DNA of 64,000 nucleotides from Mucilaginibacter_A sp050954285 (GCA_050954285.1 JBPBPL010000012.1:62001-126000), one strand, 5' to 3'; positions 1 to 9,310 are shown, counted from the stretch's first letter. The notes: a model not told the origin generated them from the letters alone. Made by a program: numbers and translations.

Positions 1-738
1 TTAGATGCACAAAAGAAGTATCCTATTATCGATTATATTTATCCAGGTCCGCAGGGGGGAAGCGTAGGCAGCTGGTCTTTTGCGGCTTCCCGCGGCGATA
101 ATCAGGCCTTGGCCGAACTTGGTTTTGTAGTGGTTTTAATTGAGGGCACAAGCAACCCGCTGCGTTCCAAAAGTTTTCATGATATGAGCTACGGCAACAT
201 GTCCGAAAATACACTGCCCGATCAGGTAACCGGCATTCGGCAGCTCGCCCAGAAATATTCGTATATTGATACCAGTCGGGTAGGCATTTGGGGCCATTCC
301 GGTGGTGGTTTTGCCACAGCTACGGCAATGTTTAAGTATCCGGATTTTTTTAAAGTTGGTATTTCAGAATCCGGAAACCACGATAACCGCAACTATGAGG
401 ATGATTGGGGCGAACGTTACGACGGCCTGGCCGAAAACTCCGATTACGCTGCACATGCCAACGAACTGTATGCTAAAAACCTGAAAGGCAAACTAATGCT
501 TGCTCATGGTTTGATGGATAACAACGTGCCTCCGCAGAATACTTTACTGGTAGTAGAAGCTTTGGAAAAGGCCAATAAAGATTATGATTTAGTCGTTTTT
601 CCGAACAGTGCACACGGTTATGGCAGCTATTCTTATTACATGATGCGCCGTCGCTGGGATTATTTTGTGAAGAATTTGCTGGGTGCCGAGGCGCCGAAAG
701 AATATGAACTGAAGGGCAAAAGTGATCCGCGGAATTAA
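1..738 (+). CDS. S9 family peptidase (DPP IV-like), C-terminal part
   Basis: Catalytic C-terminal domain of a prolyl oligopeptidase/dipeptidyl peptidase IV type serine peptidase, probably secreted and acting on peptides in the periplasm. The frame is open from base 1, so the beta-propeller N-terminus lies outside the window. The nucleophile motif GHSGGG is at about codons 98-103 (Ser near 100), followed by the Asp in HGLMDNNV and the His in NSAHGYG, giving a complete Ser-Asp-His triad. It resembles the 833-residue S9 peptidase at 30816-33317, with the same DAQKKYP and SESGNHDN blocks, so the two are paralogues. Confidence 0.93.
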   Translation, partial: LDAQKKYPIIDYIYPGPQGGSVGSWSFAASRGDNQALAELGFVVVLIEGTSNPLRSKSFHDMSYGNMSENTLPDQVTGIRQLAQKYSYIDTSRVGIWGHSGGGFATATAMFKYPDFFKVGISESGNHDNRNYEDDWGERYDGLAENSDYAAHANELYAKNLKGKLMLAHGLMDNNVPPQNTLLVVEALEKANKDYDLVVFPNSAHGYGSYSYYMMRRRWDYFVKNLLGAEAPKEYELKGKSDPRN

Positions 739-859
739 TTATGGTTTAGATAAACGCATTGATATTTCGGCTAACACTTCTTTTATCAACCAAAAATAAT
801 CAAAGTTTCGTTGCCTAAAATTTCTCCTATTGCTGGGGTGATAAAACATTTTTAGTGCC

Positions 860-907
860 AATTTTTAACCGATAAAAGAAGTATGCTTCTTTTATCGGTT
901 AAAAATT
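860..907. repeat. palindromic dispersed repeat, TC variant; terminator-like hairpin
   Basis: Two 22-base arms (860-881 and 886-907) are perfectly complementary around a 4-base loop. Each arm is one half-unit of the dispersed repeat: core plus AT tail. It lies between the S9 peptidase and the ClC gene and could end transcription of the former. Confidence 0.9.
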
Positions 908-916
908 CATTTTCTG

Positions 917-924
917 TATTTTTG
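917..924 (+). promoter_or_regulatory. probable -7 box of the ClC gene promoter
   Basis: TATTTTTG followed by CGC matches the Bacteroidota -7 consensus TAnnTTTG. No clear TTG -33 box stands at the usual distance, because that position falls inside the preceding palindrome. Start codon at 981. Confidence 0.45.
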
Positions 925-980
925 CGCAATTACTAATCATCGCAGTATGCCTATTGTTGCGTAAATAAAATCCAGTTTTA

Positions 981-2828
981 ATGGCAGAATTTAACCGGCA
1001 AAAGAAGTATCTACAATTTATAGCACTCTTAAAAAGTTTTAAGAAAAACAGTATCCTCAAAGCAAAAAATTATGAACTAATTCTGCTATGGATTCGCAAC
1101 AACGTCTCCCGTAGTCAGTTCCTGCTGTTGTCGGGTACTTTGGTTGGATTAACTTCCGGTCTGGCGGGCGTTTTCCTGAAAATGCTGGTGCATTACATTG
1201 AATATCTGGTGCACAATAAAGTCCATTTTGAAGAGCAGATCGTTTACTACATGATCTTTCCGGTACTGGGCATTTTTCTCGCCACCCTAAGTTCCATTAC
1301 TTTTTTTAGCAAGGAAAAACGCAAAGGCGTACCGGCAATTCTGTACGAAATAGCCCAAAATTCCAGTTTGGTTTCCTCCACCAAAATGTATTCGCAGATT
1401 GTGCAAAGTGCGTTAACGGTAGGTTTTGGCGGTTCGGCTGGTTTGGAAAGCCCGATTGCAGTAACCGGTTCTGCCATCGGCTCCAATTTCGCACGCACTT
1501 ATAAACTGGATTACCGCGAACGCACGCTGCTGCTCGCCGCCGGTGCTTCTGCCGGAATTGCCGCTGCTTTCAATGCGCCCATTGCCGGGATTATGTTTGC
1601 TTTTGAAATTTTGCTGACGGGCGTAGTTTTTACCGATTTTGTACCGTTGGTGGTGGCTGCAGTTATCGGGAGTTTGCTTTCGAAAATTATTTTGAATGAG
1701 GAAACGCTTTTTCAGTTTCGCTCGCGCCATGCTTTTGATTACAACAATATCGCTTATTACATCATTCTGGGTATTTTCTGCGGATTGTATGCCCGATATT
1801 TTGTATTGGTTTCGCAGCGGGTAGAGCATTTTTTCAAGCATTTAAAAAGAAGCAGACTGCAAAAAGCCCTCATTGGCGGATTGATGCTGGCCGTGCTTTG
1901 CGTGTTGCTGCCACCGCTTTACGGCGAGGGTTATCAATCGATAAAAAGCCTGGCTAATGGACAAGTGCAATCCGTAATTTCCGTTAGTTTTTTAAAATAT
2001 TTCCCTTACCATTCCTGGTTCATCTTGCTGTTTTTGGGTTGCGTGTGCGTGTTCAAAGCATTTGCCACGTCCATCACCATTTATAGCGGCGGCACCGGCG
2101 GAAACTTTGCGCCTTCGCTGGTTTGCGGCGGTACTTTAGGCTTTTTTTTGGCTTCGGTTTATGTGCAGCTGGGGTTTCCAAATGTTCCTGTAAACAATTT
2201 GCTGATCGTTGGTATGGCCGGCGTAATGAGCGGCGTAATGTATGCGCCGCTAACCGCTATTTTTTTGATTGCCGAATCCAGTTCCGGCTATGATTTGTTT
2301 ATTCCGCTGATGATCGTTTCGGTAACGTCTTTTGTTATCTCCAAATATTTTTCGCCCATTTCTCCGGATTTGCAGCAACTGGTAGATGAAGGGCAGATAT
2401 TTACAACCGAGCACGACCGCAACTTGCTTTCGCTGCTGCACGCGCCGGATCTGATCGAAAAAAACATTCAATCCATTGATGTAAATGCTTCTTTTGAGGA
2501 GCTGCTGGAGCTTGTTAAAATTGGCCACCGCAACTTCATCGCAGTATTGGAAAATGATGAATATTTAGTTGGTATCATTACGCTTGATGATATCCGGCCG
2601 GTGATGTTTAACCAGGAGATATATCACGAACTGGATGTGGAACATTTGATGAAAGCACCGCCCGCTACCGTAGAAATGGCCGATGATATGCGCAGCGTGA
2701 TCCGTAAATTTGATGATACCAATAGCTGGAACCTGCCAGTTTTACAGAACGAAAAGTTTGTTGGTTTCATCTCTAAATCCACCATATTAAATCAATACCG
2801 CGAATTGTTGAAAGGTTATTCGGCTTAG
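981..2828 (+). CDS. ClC family chloride channel/transporter with CBS pair
   Basis: Voltage-gated ClC family protein (615 residues) of the inner membrane, moving chloride either passively or in exchange for protons. Ten or more hydrophobic segments cover about residues 45-455. The ion-pathway signatures are visible: GKRKGVPAI-like block near 114-120, AGLESP at 153-158 with the gating glutamate (E156) kept, and GGNFAPS at 373-379. Two CBS domains follow at about 486-545 and 554-612, likely a nucleotide-sensing regulatory module. Retention of the gating Glu fits either a channel or a Cl-/H+ exchanger. Two copies of the dispersed repeat core fall in the first 75 bases of the gene (999-1010 and 1043-1054), inside the poorly constrained N-terminus. 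Confidence 0.93.
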   Translation: MAEFNRQKKYLQFIALLKSFKKNSILKAKNYELILLWIRNNVSRSQFLLLSGTLVGLTSGLAGVFLKMLVHYIEYLVHNKVHFEEQIVYYMIFPVLGIFLATLSSITFFSKEKRKGVPAILYEIAQNSSLVSSTKMYSQIVQSALTVGFGGSAGLESPIAVTGSAIGSNFARTYKLDYRERTLLLAAGASAGIAAAFNAPIAGIMFAFEILLTGVVFTDFVPLVVAAVIGSLLSKIILNEETLFQFRSRHAFDYNNIAYYIILGIFCGLYARYFVLVSQRVEHFFKHLKRSRLQKALIGGLMLAVLCVLLPPLYGEGYQSIKSLANGQVQSVISVSFLKYFPYHSWFILLFLGCVCVFKAFATSITIYSGGTGGNFAPSLVCGGTLGFFLASVYVQLGFPNVPVNNLLIVGMAGVMSGVMYAPLTAIFLIAESSSGYDLFIPLMIVSVTSFVISKYFSPISPDLQQLVDEGQIFTTEHDRNLLSLLHAPDLIEKNIQSIDVNASFEELLELVKIGHRNFIAVLENDEYLVGIITLDDIRPVMFNQEIYHELDVEHLMKAPPATVEMADDMRSVIRKFDDTNSWNLPVLQNEKFVGFISKSTILNQYRELLKGYSA

Positions 2829-2832
2829 GCAG

Positions 2833-2858
2833 ATGCTGTTTTTATCGACCTAAAATTG
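2833..2858 (+). repeat. dispersed repeat half-unit, GT variant
   Basis: Core at 2833-2844 followed by the tail CCTAAAATTGG; single copy just after the ClC stop codon. Confidence 0.85.
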
Positions 2859-2885
2859 GTTTAATTTTTCAGCCTCAACTAAAAA

Positions 2886-3299
2886 ATGAATATTTCTATC
2901 CAGCCCATTGCTGCGGAAAAAACCTGGCCAATGCGGCAATCTGTAATGTACCCTCAATTTTCCATCGGACAGGTAAAGCTGAAAGATGATGCAGCTGGCC
3001 GTCATTTTGGTTTGTTTTTGGACGAGGAACTGACCGTTGTAGTTTCGGTTTTTGTGCAGAATGAAGCTTTGCAATTCCGAAAATTAGCTACTAAAACCAA
3101 TCAGCAAGGCAAAGGTTACGGCCGCCAAATGATGACTTTTATCATCGATCTGGCTTCCGCAGAAAACATGAAAACGATTTGGTGTAATGCGCGTTTAAGT
3201 GCTACCGAATTTTATAAGCAATTTGGTTTTGAGGTTATTGGCGAAACCTGGCAGCAGGACGGGCATACGTTTGTGGTGATGCAAAAAAGCCTCACTTAA
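2886..3299 (+). CDS. GNAT family N-acetyltransferase
   Basis: Small (137 residues) GNAT acetyltransferase that transfers acetyl from acetyl-CoA to an unknown amine. The acetyl-CoA pyrophosphate-binding motif Q-x-x-G-x-G is at residues 74-79 (QGKGYG), preceded by the beta4 strand RKLAT. The end of the domain reads ATEFYKQFGFEVIGE, the usual beta5/alpha4 region of the fold. The protein is cytoplasmic. Nothing in the neighbourhood identifies the substrate. Confidence 0.88.
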   Translation: MNISIQPIAAEKTWPMRQSVMYPQFSIGQVKLKDDAAGRHFGLFLDEELTVVVSVFVQNEALQFRKLATKTNQQGKGYGRQMMTFIIDLASAENMKTIWCNARLSATEFYKQFGFEVIGETWQQDGHTFVVMQKSLT

Positions 3300-3328
3300 A
3301 CATATTCCCCATATTTTGGTTGGATTAC

Positions 3329-3336
3329 TATATTTG
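3329..3336 (+). promoter_or_regulatory. possible -7 box upstream of the M42 peptidase
   Basis: TATATTTG matches TAnnTTTG and lies 38 bases before the start codon. No convincing -33 box at standard spacing. Confidence 0.35.
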
Positions 3337-3374
3337 CTTTTCAACACAAAGTTCAAAAGGATTTTATAAACTAT

Positions 3375-4499
3375 ATGTCTGAAAATACAGAGAAGCCCGA
3401 AAAAGTACACGTTCCTGTGGTTACGCCCGAATCCGTTTCTTTCTTAGAGAAATACATCAACAATTCATCGCCCACCGGTTTTGAAGCAGAAGGCCAGAAA
3501 ATGTGGCTGGAATATCTTAAACCATATATCGATACGCAATACGTGGACAATTACGGTACGGCAGTAGGTATCATCAATCCAGATGCGGAATATCGTGTGG
3601 TGATTGAGGCACATGCGGATGAAATTTCCTGGTTTGTTAACTACATCACCAGTGATGGGCTGATTTATGTGATCCGGAACGGCGGTTCCGATCATCAGAT
3701 TGCGCCTTCCAAACGCGTTAATATTTACACTGAAAAAGGTGTGGTAAAAGCAGTATTCGGCTGGCCGGCCATCCATACACGCGGTGGCGAAAAAGAAGAA
3801 GCGCCGACTTTGAAAAATATCTCTTTGGATTGCGGTTGTACTTCCAAAGAGGAAGTGGAAAAGCTGGGTGTGCATGTAGGCTGCGTCATCACTTATGAAG
3901 ATGAGTTTATGATTTTAAACGACCGCTATTATGTTGGCCGTGCGCTGGATAACCGTATCGGTGGTTTTATGATTGCGGAAGTTGCCCGTTTGCTGAAAGA
4001 AAACAATATCAAATTACCTTTCGGCTTATACATTGTCAACGCCGTTCAGGAGGAAATCGGTCTGGAAGGTGCAGCCATGATTGCGGAATATATTGAGCCG
4101 GATGTGGCCATTATCACCGATGTAACGCACGATACGCAAACGCCAATGATCAACAAAATTACGCAGGGCGATTTGGCTTGCGGCCGTGGTCCGGTGGTTT
4201 CTTACGCGCCTGCTGTGCAACGAAATGTGAACAAATTACTGGTAGAAACTGCTGAAAAAAATAATATTCCGTTTCAGCGCCAGGCATCTTCCCGTTCTAC
4301 CGGCACAGATACGGATGCTTTTGCGTATTCCAACGCTGGCGTTCCTTCGGCCTTAATTTCTTTGCCGTTGCGCTACATGCACACCACGGTAGAAATGGTG
4401 CATAAAGAAGATGTGGACAACGTCATCAGCCTGATTTATCAAACGTTGCTGAACATTCAGGACGGTCAGGATTTTAAATATTTCAAGATAAAACCATAA
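3375..4499 (+). CDS. M42 family metallopeptidase
   Basis: Cytoplasmic co-catalytic metal aminopeptidase of family M42 (glutamyl aminopeptidase/tetrahedral aminopeptidase type), 374 residues, the usual family length. Metal ligands and catalytic residues can be traced: H80 and D82 in EAHADE, D192 in RALDNRIGG, E226-E227 in AVQEEIGLEG, D249 in ITDVTHD, and H336 in LRYMHTTVE. It is a general peptide-turnover enzyme, and the exact specificity cannot be read from sequence. Confidence 0.93.
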   Translation: MSENTEKPEKVHVPVVTPESVSFLEKYINNSSPTGFEAEGQKMWLEYLKPYIDTQYVDNYGTAVGIINPDAEYRVVIEAHADEISWFVNYITSDGLIYVIRNGGSDHQIAPSKRVNIYTEKGVVKAVFGWPAIHTRGGEKEEAPTLKNISLDCGCTSKEEVEKLGVHVGCVITYEDEFMILNDRYYVGRALDNRIGGFMIAEVARLLKENNIKLPFGLYIVNAVQEEIGLEGAAMIAEYIEPDVAIITDVTHDTQTPMINKITQGDLACGRGPVVSYAPAVQRNVNKLLVETAEKNNIPFQRQASSRSTGTDTDAFAYSNAGVPSALISLPLRYMHTTVEMVHKEDVDNVISLIYQTLLNIQDGQDFKYFKIKP

Positions 4500-4508
4500 C
4501 TTTTAGGG

Positions 4509-4537
4509 GATAAAAACAGTATGATGCTGTTTTTATC
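4509..4537. repeat. palindromic dispersed repeat, GT variant
   Basis: Cores at 4511-4522 (minus) and 4524-4535 (plus) meet head to head. Arms of 11 bases pair perfectly around a 7-base loop, and an ATAAAATT tail follows. It separates two codirectional genes. Confidence 0.9.
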
Positions 4538-4577
4538 ACTATAAAATTCAAACTAAAATTCAATTCAACATAAAAAA

Positions 4578-5477
4578 ATGAAACCAACCCTTTTAATATT
4601 GGCAGCCGGAATGGCCAGCCGTTACGGTAGCATGAAACAAGTGGACGGCTTTGGTCCGAACGGCGAAACCATTATTGATTATTCTATTTATGATGCCATC
4701 AAAGCTGGTTTTGGCAAGATTAGTTTCATTATCCGCGAAGAATTTGTAGAGAGTTTTAAATCGAAGTTCGAGCCAAAACTAAACGGTAAAATTGAAACGG
4801 AATACGTGTTCCAAACCTTCAACCTGAAACCTTACGGCATTGATCAGGAAATTGAGCGTTCAAAACCCTGGGGAACGGCACATGCGGTTTTAGAAGCAAA
4901 AAACCAGGTTCAGGAACCATTTTGCGTGATCAATGCAGATGATTTTTATGGTGCAGAAGCTTTTGAAAAAATGGCTGCGTTTTTAACCGAAGAAGTTACC
5001 GATAATCATTTCTCGCTGATGGGTTACCAGATGGACAAAACTTTATCTGAAAATGGTTCTGTTTCTCGCGGTGTTTGTAAAGTTGATGAAAACAACAATC
5101 TGATCGAAATTAACGAACGTTTGAAAGTTTATGAAAAAAACGGACAAATTGTTTATGAAGAAAATGGAGTGGAAACGCCATTGCATGAAGATCCGCGTGC
5201 ATCGATGAATTTCTGGGGATTTTCGCCGGCGATTTATGGCTTGATGGAACCGATGTTTAAAAAGTTTGTGGAAGCTAATTCTGCTGATCCAAAATCAGAA
5301 TTTTTGTTACCAAAAGCAGCTGATGAATTGATTAAATCCGGACAGGCATCTTTTAAAGTAATCCCAACTGCAGCACAATGGTTTGGCGTAACTTACAAAG
5401 AAGATAAACCGGTTGTTCAGCAAAAAATATCAGAACTGGTAAAAAACGGAACTTATCCGAGCAATTTGTGGGGATAA
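4578..5477 (+). CDS. sugar-1-phosphate nucleotidyltransferase (GalU-like)
   Basis: Nucleotidyltransferase of the UTP/dTTP-sugar type, 299 residues, cytoplasmic. The nucleotide-binding signature L-A-A-G-M-A-S-R-Y-G-S-M-K is at residues 8-20. The PWGTAHAVLEA block and the metal-binding INADDFYG follow, all typical of glucose-1-phosphate uridylyl/thymidylyltransferases. The substrate sugar is not determined by the sequence. No polysaccharide genes are adjacent, so it may serve general sugar-nucleotide supply. Confidence 0.85.
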   Translation: MKPTLLILAAGMASRYGSMKQVDGFGPNGETIIDYSIYDAIKAGFGKISFIIREEFVESFKSKFEPKLNGKIETEYVFQTFNLKPYGIDQEIERSKPWGTAHAVLEAKNQVQEPFCVINADDFYGAEAFEKMAAFLTEEVTDNHFSLMGYQMDKTLSENGSVSRGVCKVDENNNLIEINERLKVYEKNGQIVYEENGVETPLHEDPRASMNFWGFSPAIYGLMEPMFKKFVEANSADPKSEFLLPKAADELIKSGQASFKVIPTAAQWFGVTYKEDKPVVQQKISELVKNGTYPSNLWG

Positions 5478-5522
5478 GTAATATTTAAATATCAGTTTAA
5501 AGCTGATTTAATTTTTGAATTT

Positions 5523-5561
5523 TAGCCGGTAAAAGAAGTATCCTACTTTTTTTACCGGCTA
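5523..5561. terminator. bidirectional hairpin built from the dispersed repeat (TC variant)
   Basis: Arms of 18 bases (5523-5540 and 5544-5561) pair with one mismatch around a 3-base loop, followed by a T run. It lies between convergent genes ending at 5477 and 5614, where a two-way terminator is expected. The left arm carries an intact repeat core at 5530-5541. Confidence 0.8.
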
Positions 5562-5613
5562 TTTTTTTGCTTTGCCTCAAGCTTTCTCCGGAGGAGAGAG
5601 ATGTAAGGTGAAG

Positions 5614-6090
5614 CTATTTTTTCTTTAGTAAATGATGCCCGGCAGTTAATATCAACCCAACGGCTTTGAGCATCGGATCGCCGGAACTGCTTTTTTTATG
5701 CAGGTACTTTTGCAGATAGTGGCCAGCAACTGTAACCGCCAGGGCAGAAGCTCCGCCTACAACCAAACCTTTAAAAGCCCCGCTTTTGTTCGCCCGGTAT
5801 AAACTTGCTCCAGCCATTGCACCGGAAGCAATCTTTCCGAATGAGCTTCTCGATAGTAGTTTGCTGTTTGGATTAAGCGGAAGTTTGGGGTTTTTATCTC
5901 CGGAACGCGATAAAACTTTTGTGATAACCGTATTGGCCAATGATTTTTTGGCACCTGCTTTTGGTTTGTTCAGCAAGCTTTCGGCACCATAGTTTAAAAA
6001 ATAACCGACAAGCGTTGGCGCAACCACCCCGCGCAATCCCGCCGCCGCACCTATCCGGATGGCCTTTGCAATTATCTTTTTATTTTCCAT
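5614..6090 (-). CDS. hypothetical membrane protein, DUF4126-like
   Basis: A 158-residue protein rich in Gly, Ala and Lys with hydrophobic stretches near residues 15-35, 88-125 and 140-155. The block GLRGVVAPTLVGYFL near the N-terminus and the later RANKSGAFKGLVVGGASALAVTVAGHYL-type arrangement resemble DUF4126 membrane proteins, in which a glycine-rich helix is followed by a conserved Arg. The family has no established function. The assignment rests on pattern memory only. It stands alone on the minus strand. Confidence 0.55.
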   Translation of the reverse strand: MENKKIIAKAIRIGAAAGLRGVVAPTLVGYFLNYGAESLLNKPKAGAKKSLANTVITKVLSRSGDKNPKLPLNPNSKLLSRSSFGKIASGAMAGASLYRANKSGAFKGLVVGGASALAVTVAGHYLQKYLHKKSSSGDPMLKAVGLILTAGHHLLKKK

Positions 6091-6167
6091 GATTTTATTT
6101 TGATAGTAAACATTGAACCGGCTACATAGTTTGCTGCCTGCATTTGGTATAAACTCTAAATTAAATT

Positions 6168-6195
6168 CCTAATTTTAAGTGCCTAAAAGAAGCAT
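6168..6195 (-). repeat. dispersed repeat half-unit, TC variant
   Basis: On the minus strand the core ATGCTTCTTTTA (6184-6195) is followed by the tail CTTAAAATTAGG. It lies upstream of the GH127 gene. Confidence 0.85.
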
Positions 6196-6247
6196 CCTGA
6201 AAATCTTGTCGAAGCAGATTCTTGGATCGTTTTATTAACTAAAACTA

Positions 6248-8251
6248 ATGAAAAAAAGCTTATTGATTGCATTTTTTTACGGAGGCATGGTTGCGGCGCA
6301 AAATAAAGATTACGCCATTCAGCCGGTTTCGATTACGCATATTAAATTAAATGATCAGTTCTGGTCGCCTAAAATAGAAACCAACAGAACCGTTACGATT
6401 CCGGCTTCTTTTGCGCGGTGTGAAAATACCGGCCGCGTAAAAAACTTTGAAATGGCAGCGGCAAAAAGCGGTAAGTTTTGTACCGTTTATCCGTTTGATG
6501 ATACCGATATTTATAAAACCATTGAAGGTGCGTCTTATTCAATGGCTGTTCATTCTGATCCAAAACTGGCGCATTATGTGGATTCGATGATCACGATTGT
6601 TAGCAAAGCGCAGGAACCGGATGGCTATTTATACACGGCACGGACGATTGATCCGCTGCATCCGCACCCGTGGTCTGGCCCGGAACGCTGGGTAAAAGAA
6701 AGCGAACTGAGCCATGAACTGTACAATTCCGGCCATTTGTTTGAAGCTGCTGCTGCACATTATCAGGCAACCGGCAAACGTAATTTTTTAAATATCGCCC
6801 TGAAAAATGCTGATTTACTGGTAGAAACTTTCGGACCAGGAAAAAGGCATGTCGCTCCCGGACACGAAATTGTAGAAATGGGTTTGGTGCGATTATACCG
6901 CATCACCGGGAAAAAAGATTACCTCGATCTGGCTAAGTTTTTTATTGATGAACGCGGCAAGCGGACGTATGATCCGGCCAGTACCGATCCCTGGAAAAAT
7001 GGTGTTTACTGGCAGGATAATGAACCCGTAACGGCGCAGGACGAGGCTGAAGGACATGCCGTTAGAGCGATGTATTTGTACTCGGGAATGGCTGATGTGG
7101 CTGCTTTGACAGGCGATCAGGAATACATCAAAGCCATCGATAAAATTTGGGACAACATGGTTTCCAAAAAAATATATGTGCAGGGCGGCATTGGTGCTTT
7201 GGGTGACGGCGAGCGGTTTGGTGCCAATTTCCAGTTGCCAAATGCCAGTGCTTACAATGAAACCTGTGCCGCTGTAGGAAACGTTTATTGGAATGAACGT
7301 ATGTTTTTGCTTCACGGCGATTCTAAATACATTGATTTGCTGGAAAAAGTGCTTTACAACGGCTTAATTTCCGGCGTTGGGCTGGACGGAAAATCGTTTT
7401 TTTATACTAATGCGATGCAAATCAGCAATAATTCTACTCCAAAAGGAACGGAAACCGGGCGTTCCGGCTGGTTTGAATGTTCTTGCTGCCCGACCAATCT
7501 GGCGCGTTTGCTGCCGTCAATCCCTGGTTATGTCTACGCCCAAAAAGATAATGCTGTTTTTATTAACCTTTTTATGAGCAGCCAGGCAAATTTAATAGTT
7601 GATAAAAAACCGGTTCAGATCATCCAAAAAAATAATTATCCCTGGAACGGTTTGCTGGTCTTTACGGTATCGCCCGAAGCACCGCAAGCATTTGAAATGA
7701 AAATCCGCATTCCTGGCTGGGTGAAAAACGAAGCTATACCATCCGATTTATATTCATTTCAGAATAAAGAAACTGCTGCAGTTGTTATTAAAGTAAATGG
7801 CAAACCAGTAAAATATGAGATGCAAAACGGTTATGCGGTGATTGGTAAAGTTTGGCAAAAAAATGATCAGGTTACGATGGATTTGCCGATGCCAGTACGA
7901 AAAGTAATCTCCAATAATATCGTTGCGGAAGATGCCGGTAAAGTTGCTTTACAGCGCGGCCCGCTAATGTATTGTGCAGAATGGAAAGATAACGATGGTC
8001 ATGTAAGTGATCTGATCATTCCAAAAAATGCTGTTTTTACGCCTGCATTTCACAAAGAACTGCTGAATGGTTTAACGGTTTTAAACGGGCAGGTTTTGAA
8101 AACTGACAGTACCAATAAAAGTAAAACGCAAACTGTAGCTTTAACCGCAATTCCATATTATTCCTGGGCAAACAGAGGAAAAGGTGAAATGCAGGTTTGG
8201 TTTACAGAAGCAGGAACGACGACTGTTGCAGAAAAGAAAACCATGCGATAA
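6248..8251 (+). CDS. GH127 family glycoside hydrolase (beta-L-arabinofuranosidase type)
   Basis: Retaining glycosidase of family GH127, 667 residues with an N-terminal signal sequence (about 1-17), so periplasmic or exported. Members remove beta-L-arabinofuranose from plant hydroxyproline-rich glycans and related substrates. The unusual zinc-cysteine active site is visible: ETC at 338-340 (Glu and Cys) and the CSCC cluster at 411-414 (Cys 413/414), matching Glu338, Cys340, Cys417 and Cys418 of the characterised HypBA1 enzyme. An (alpha/alpha)6 barrel is followed by beta-sandwich domains. No SusCD pair or regulator is beside it, so it appears to be an orphan rather than part of a polysaccharide utilisation locus. 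Confidence 0.9.
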   Translation: MKKSLLIAFFYGGMVAAQNKDYAIQPVSITHIKLNDQFWSPKIETNRTVTIPASFARCENTGRVKNFEMAAAKSGKFCTVYPFDDTDIYKTIEGASYSMAVHSDPKLAHYVDSMITIVSKAQEPDGYLYTARTIDPLHPHPWSGPERWVKESELSHELYNSGHLFEAAAAHYQATGKRNFLNIALKNADLLVETFGPGKRHVAPGHEIVEMGLVRLYRITGKKDYLDLAKFFIDERGKRTYDPASTDPWKNGVYWQDNEPVTAQDEAEGHAVRAMYLYSGMADVAALTGDQEYIKAIDKIWDNMVSKKIYVQGGIGALGDGERFGANFQLPNASAYNETCAAVGNVYWNERMFLLHGDSKYIDLLEKVLYNGLISGVGLDGKSFFYTNAMQISNNSTPKGTETGRSGWFECSCCPTNLARLLPSIPGYVYAQKDNAVFINLFMSSQANLIVDKKPVQIIQKNNYPWNGLLVFTVSPEAPQAFEMKIRIPGWVKNEAIPSDLYSFQNKETAAVVIKVNGKPVKYEMQNGYAVIGKVWQKNDQVTMDLPMPVRKVISNNIVAEDAGKVALQRGPLMYCAEWKDNDGHVSDLIIPKNAVFTPAFHKELLNGLTVLNGQVLKTDSTNKSKTQTVALTAIPYYSWANRGKGEMQVWFTEAGTTTVAEKKTMR

Positions 8252-8268
8252 ACAACAAAAAAACATCG

Positions 8269-8300
8269 ATAAAAGAAGCTGGAAAATTCCGGCTTTTTTT
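8269..8300 (+). terminator. rho-independent terminator after GH127, containing a degenerate repeat core
   Basis: Arms 8271-8282 and 8289-8300 form a 12-pair stem (two G-T pairs) with a 6-base loop, ending in a run of seven T. The left arm is the repeat core with its last bases changed. Confidence 0.75.
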
Positions 8301-8361
8301 GTTTTGAGGCGCAAAGCAAATCCATCTGAAAACTTTTATCGGCCATAACCGTCCTAAAAAA

Positions 8362-9261
8362 ATGAAAACACTTACTGCCGGACAACTTCCGCCAAATGAA
8401 TTATACAGTTATCTTACTTATGCCATTGCGCCGCGGCCGATCTGTTTTGCTTCTACCCTCAGCAAAAACGGAGAAGTTAATTTAAGTCCGTTCAGTTTTT
8501 TTAATATGGTGAGTTCCAATCCGCCGGTGTGCGTATTTTCTGTAGCGCGATGGGGCCACGACAACACGACAAAAGACACACTGAATAACGTGCTGGAAGT
8601 GCCAGAATGTGTGATCAATGTGGTCAATTACGACATGGTGCAGCAAATGTCACTCGCCAGTGCGCCGTACGATTCCGGTGTGAACGAATTTGTAAAAGTT
8701 GGTTTTACCGAGCAAAAATCCGAATTGGTGCAGCCTCCACGTGTGGCAGAAGCGCCGGTTCAGATAGAATGTTTAGTGCAAAAAGTGATTCCGTTGGGTG
8801 AAGAAGGCGGAGCCGGAAACCTGATTATTTGCGAGATTAAACTGGTGCACATTCTGGAAAAAATCTTGGATGAAAATGATAAAATCGATCAGAAAAAAAT
8901 CGATCTGGTGGCGCGTTTGGGTGGAGATTGGTATTGCCGCGTAACGCCGGAAAGCTTGTTTAAAGTGCCCAGGCCGGGCACAAGTTCTGTAATTGGAATA
9001 GATGGTTTGCCTGCAGGAATTAAAAATTCTGCTGTGTTAACTGGAAATGATTTAGGGAAACTGGGAAATATTACCGATTTGCCTGATGATGCAGCTGTGG
9101 ATGACTTTGCCAGTCAGCCGGAAATCAAAAACCTGCTGGATGCCACGATTGGGGATAATTTTACACGGGAACGGGAACTGCACCGCGAAGCAAAAAAGCT
9201 TTTGGATGATGGAAAAGTAATCGAAGCCTGGAAAATTTTGCTGCTAAGTTTGCAGGAATAG
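8362..9261 (+). CDS. flavin reductase family protein (FMN-binding split barrel)
   Basis: Protein of the flavin reductase-like/DIM6-NTAB group, 299 residues, expected to bind FMN. The N-terminal half carries the family core APRPICFASTLSKNG followed by LSPFSFFNMVSSNPPV (about residues 26-56), which builds the FMN site in the split beta-barrel. The C-terminal third (about 215-299) is a charged helical extension seen in the longer Bacteroidota members. The redox partner or substrate is unknown. Cytoplasmic, with no obvious operon partner. Confidence 0.87.
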   Translation: MKTLTAGQLPPNELYSYLTYAIAPRPICFASTLSKNGEVNLSPFSFFNMVSSNPPVCVFSVARWGHDNTTKDTLNNVLEVPECVINVVNYDMVQQMSLASAPYDSGVNEFVKVGFTEQKSELVQPPRVAEAPVQIECLVQKVIPLGEEGGAGNLIICEIKLVHILEKILDENDKIDQKKIDLVARLGGDWYCRVTPESLFKVPRPGTSSVIGIDGLPAGIKNSAVLTGNDLGKLGNITDLPDDAAVDDFASQPEIKNLLDATIGDNFTRERELHREAKKLLDDGKVIEAWKILLLSLQE

Positions 9262-9310
9262 GTTCTGTTTATATTTCAGTTCAATAGTTGAAGGTTTTAA
9301 TAGTCAGCTT

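Noticed and set aside
11..21. Repeat core at the very start of the window inside the S9 peptidase
   Set aside because: The paralogue at 30816-33317 has the same DAQKKYP codons, so this match is likely due to protein conservation, not the repeat family.
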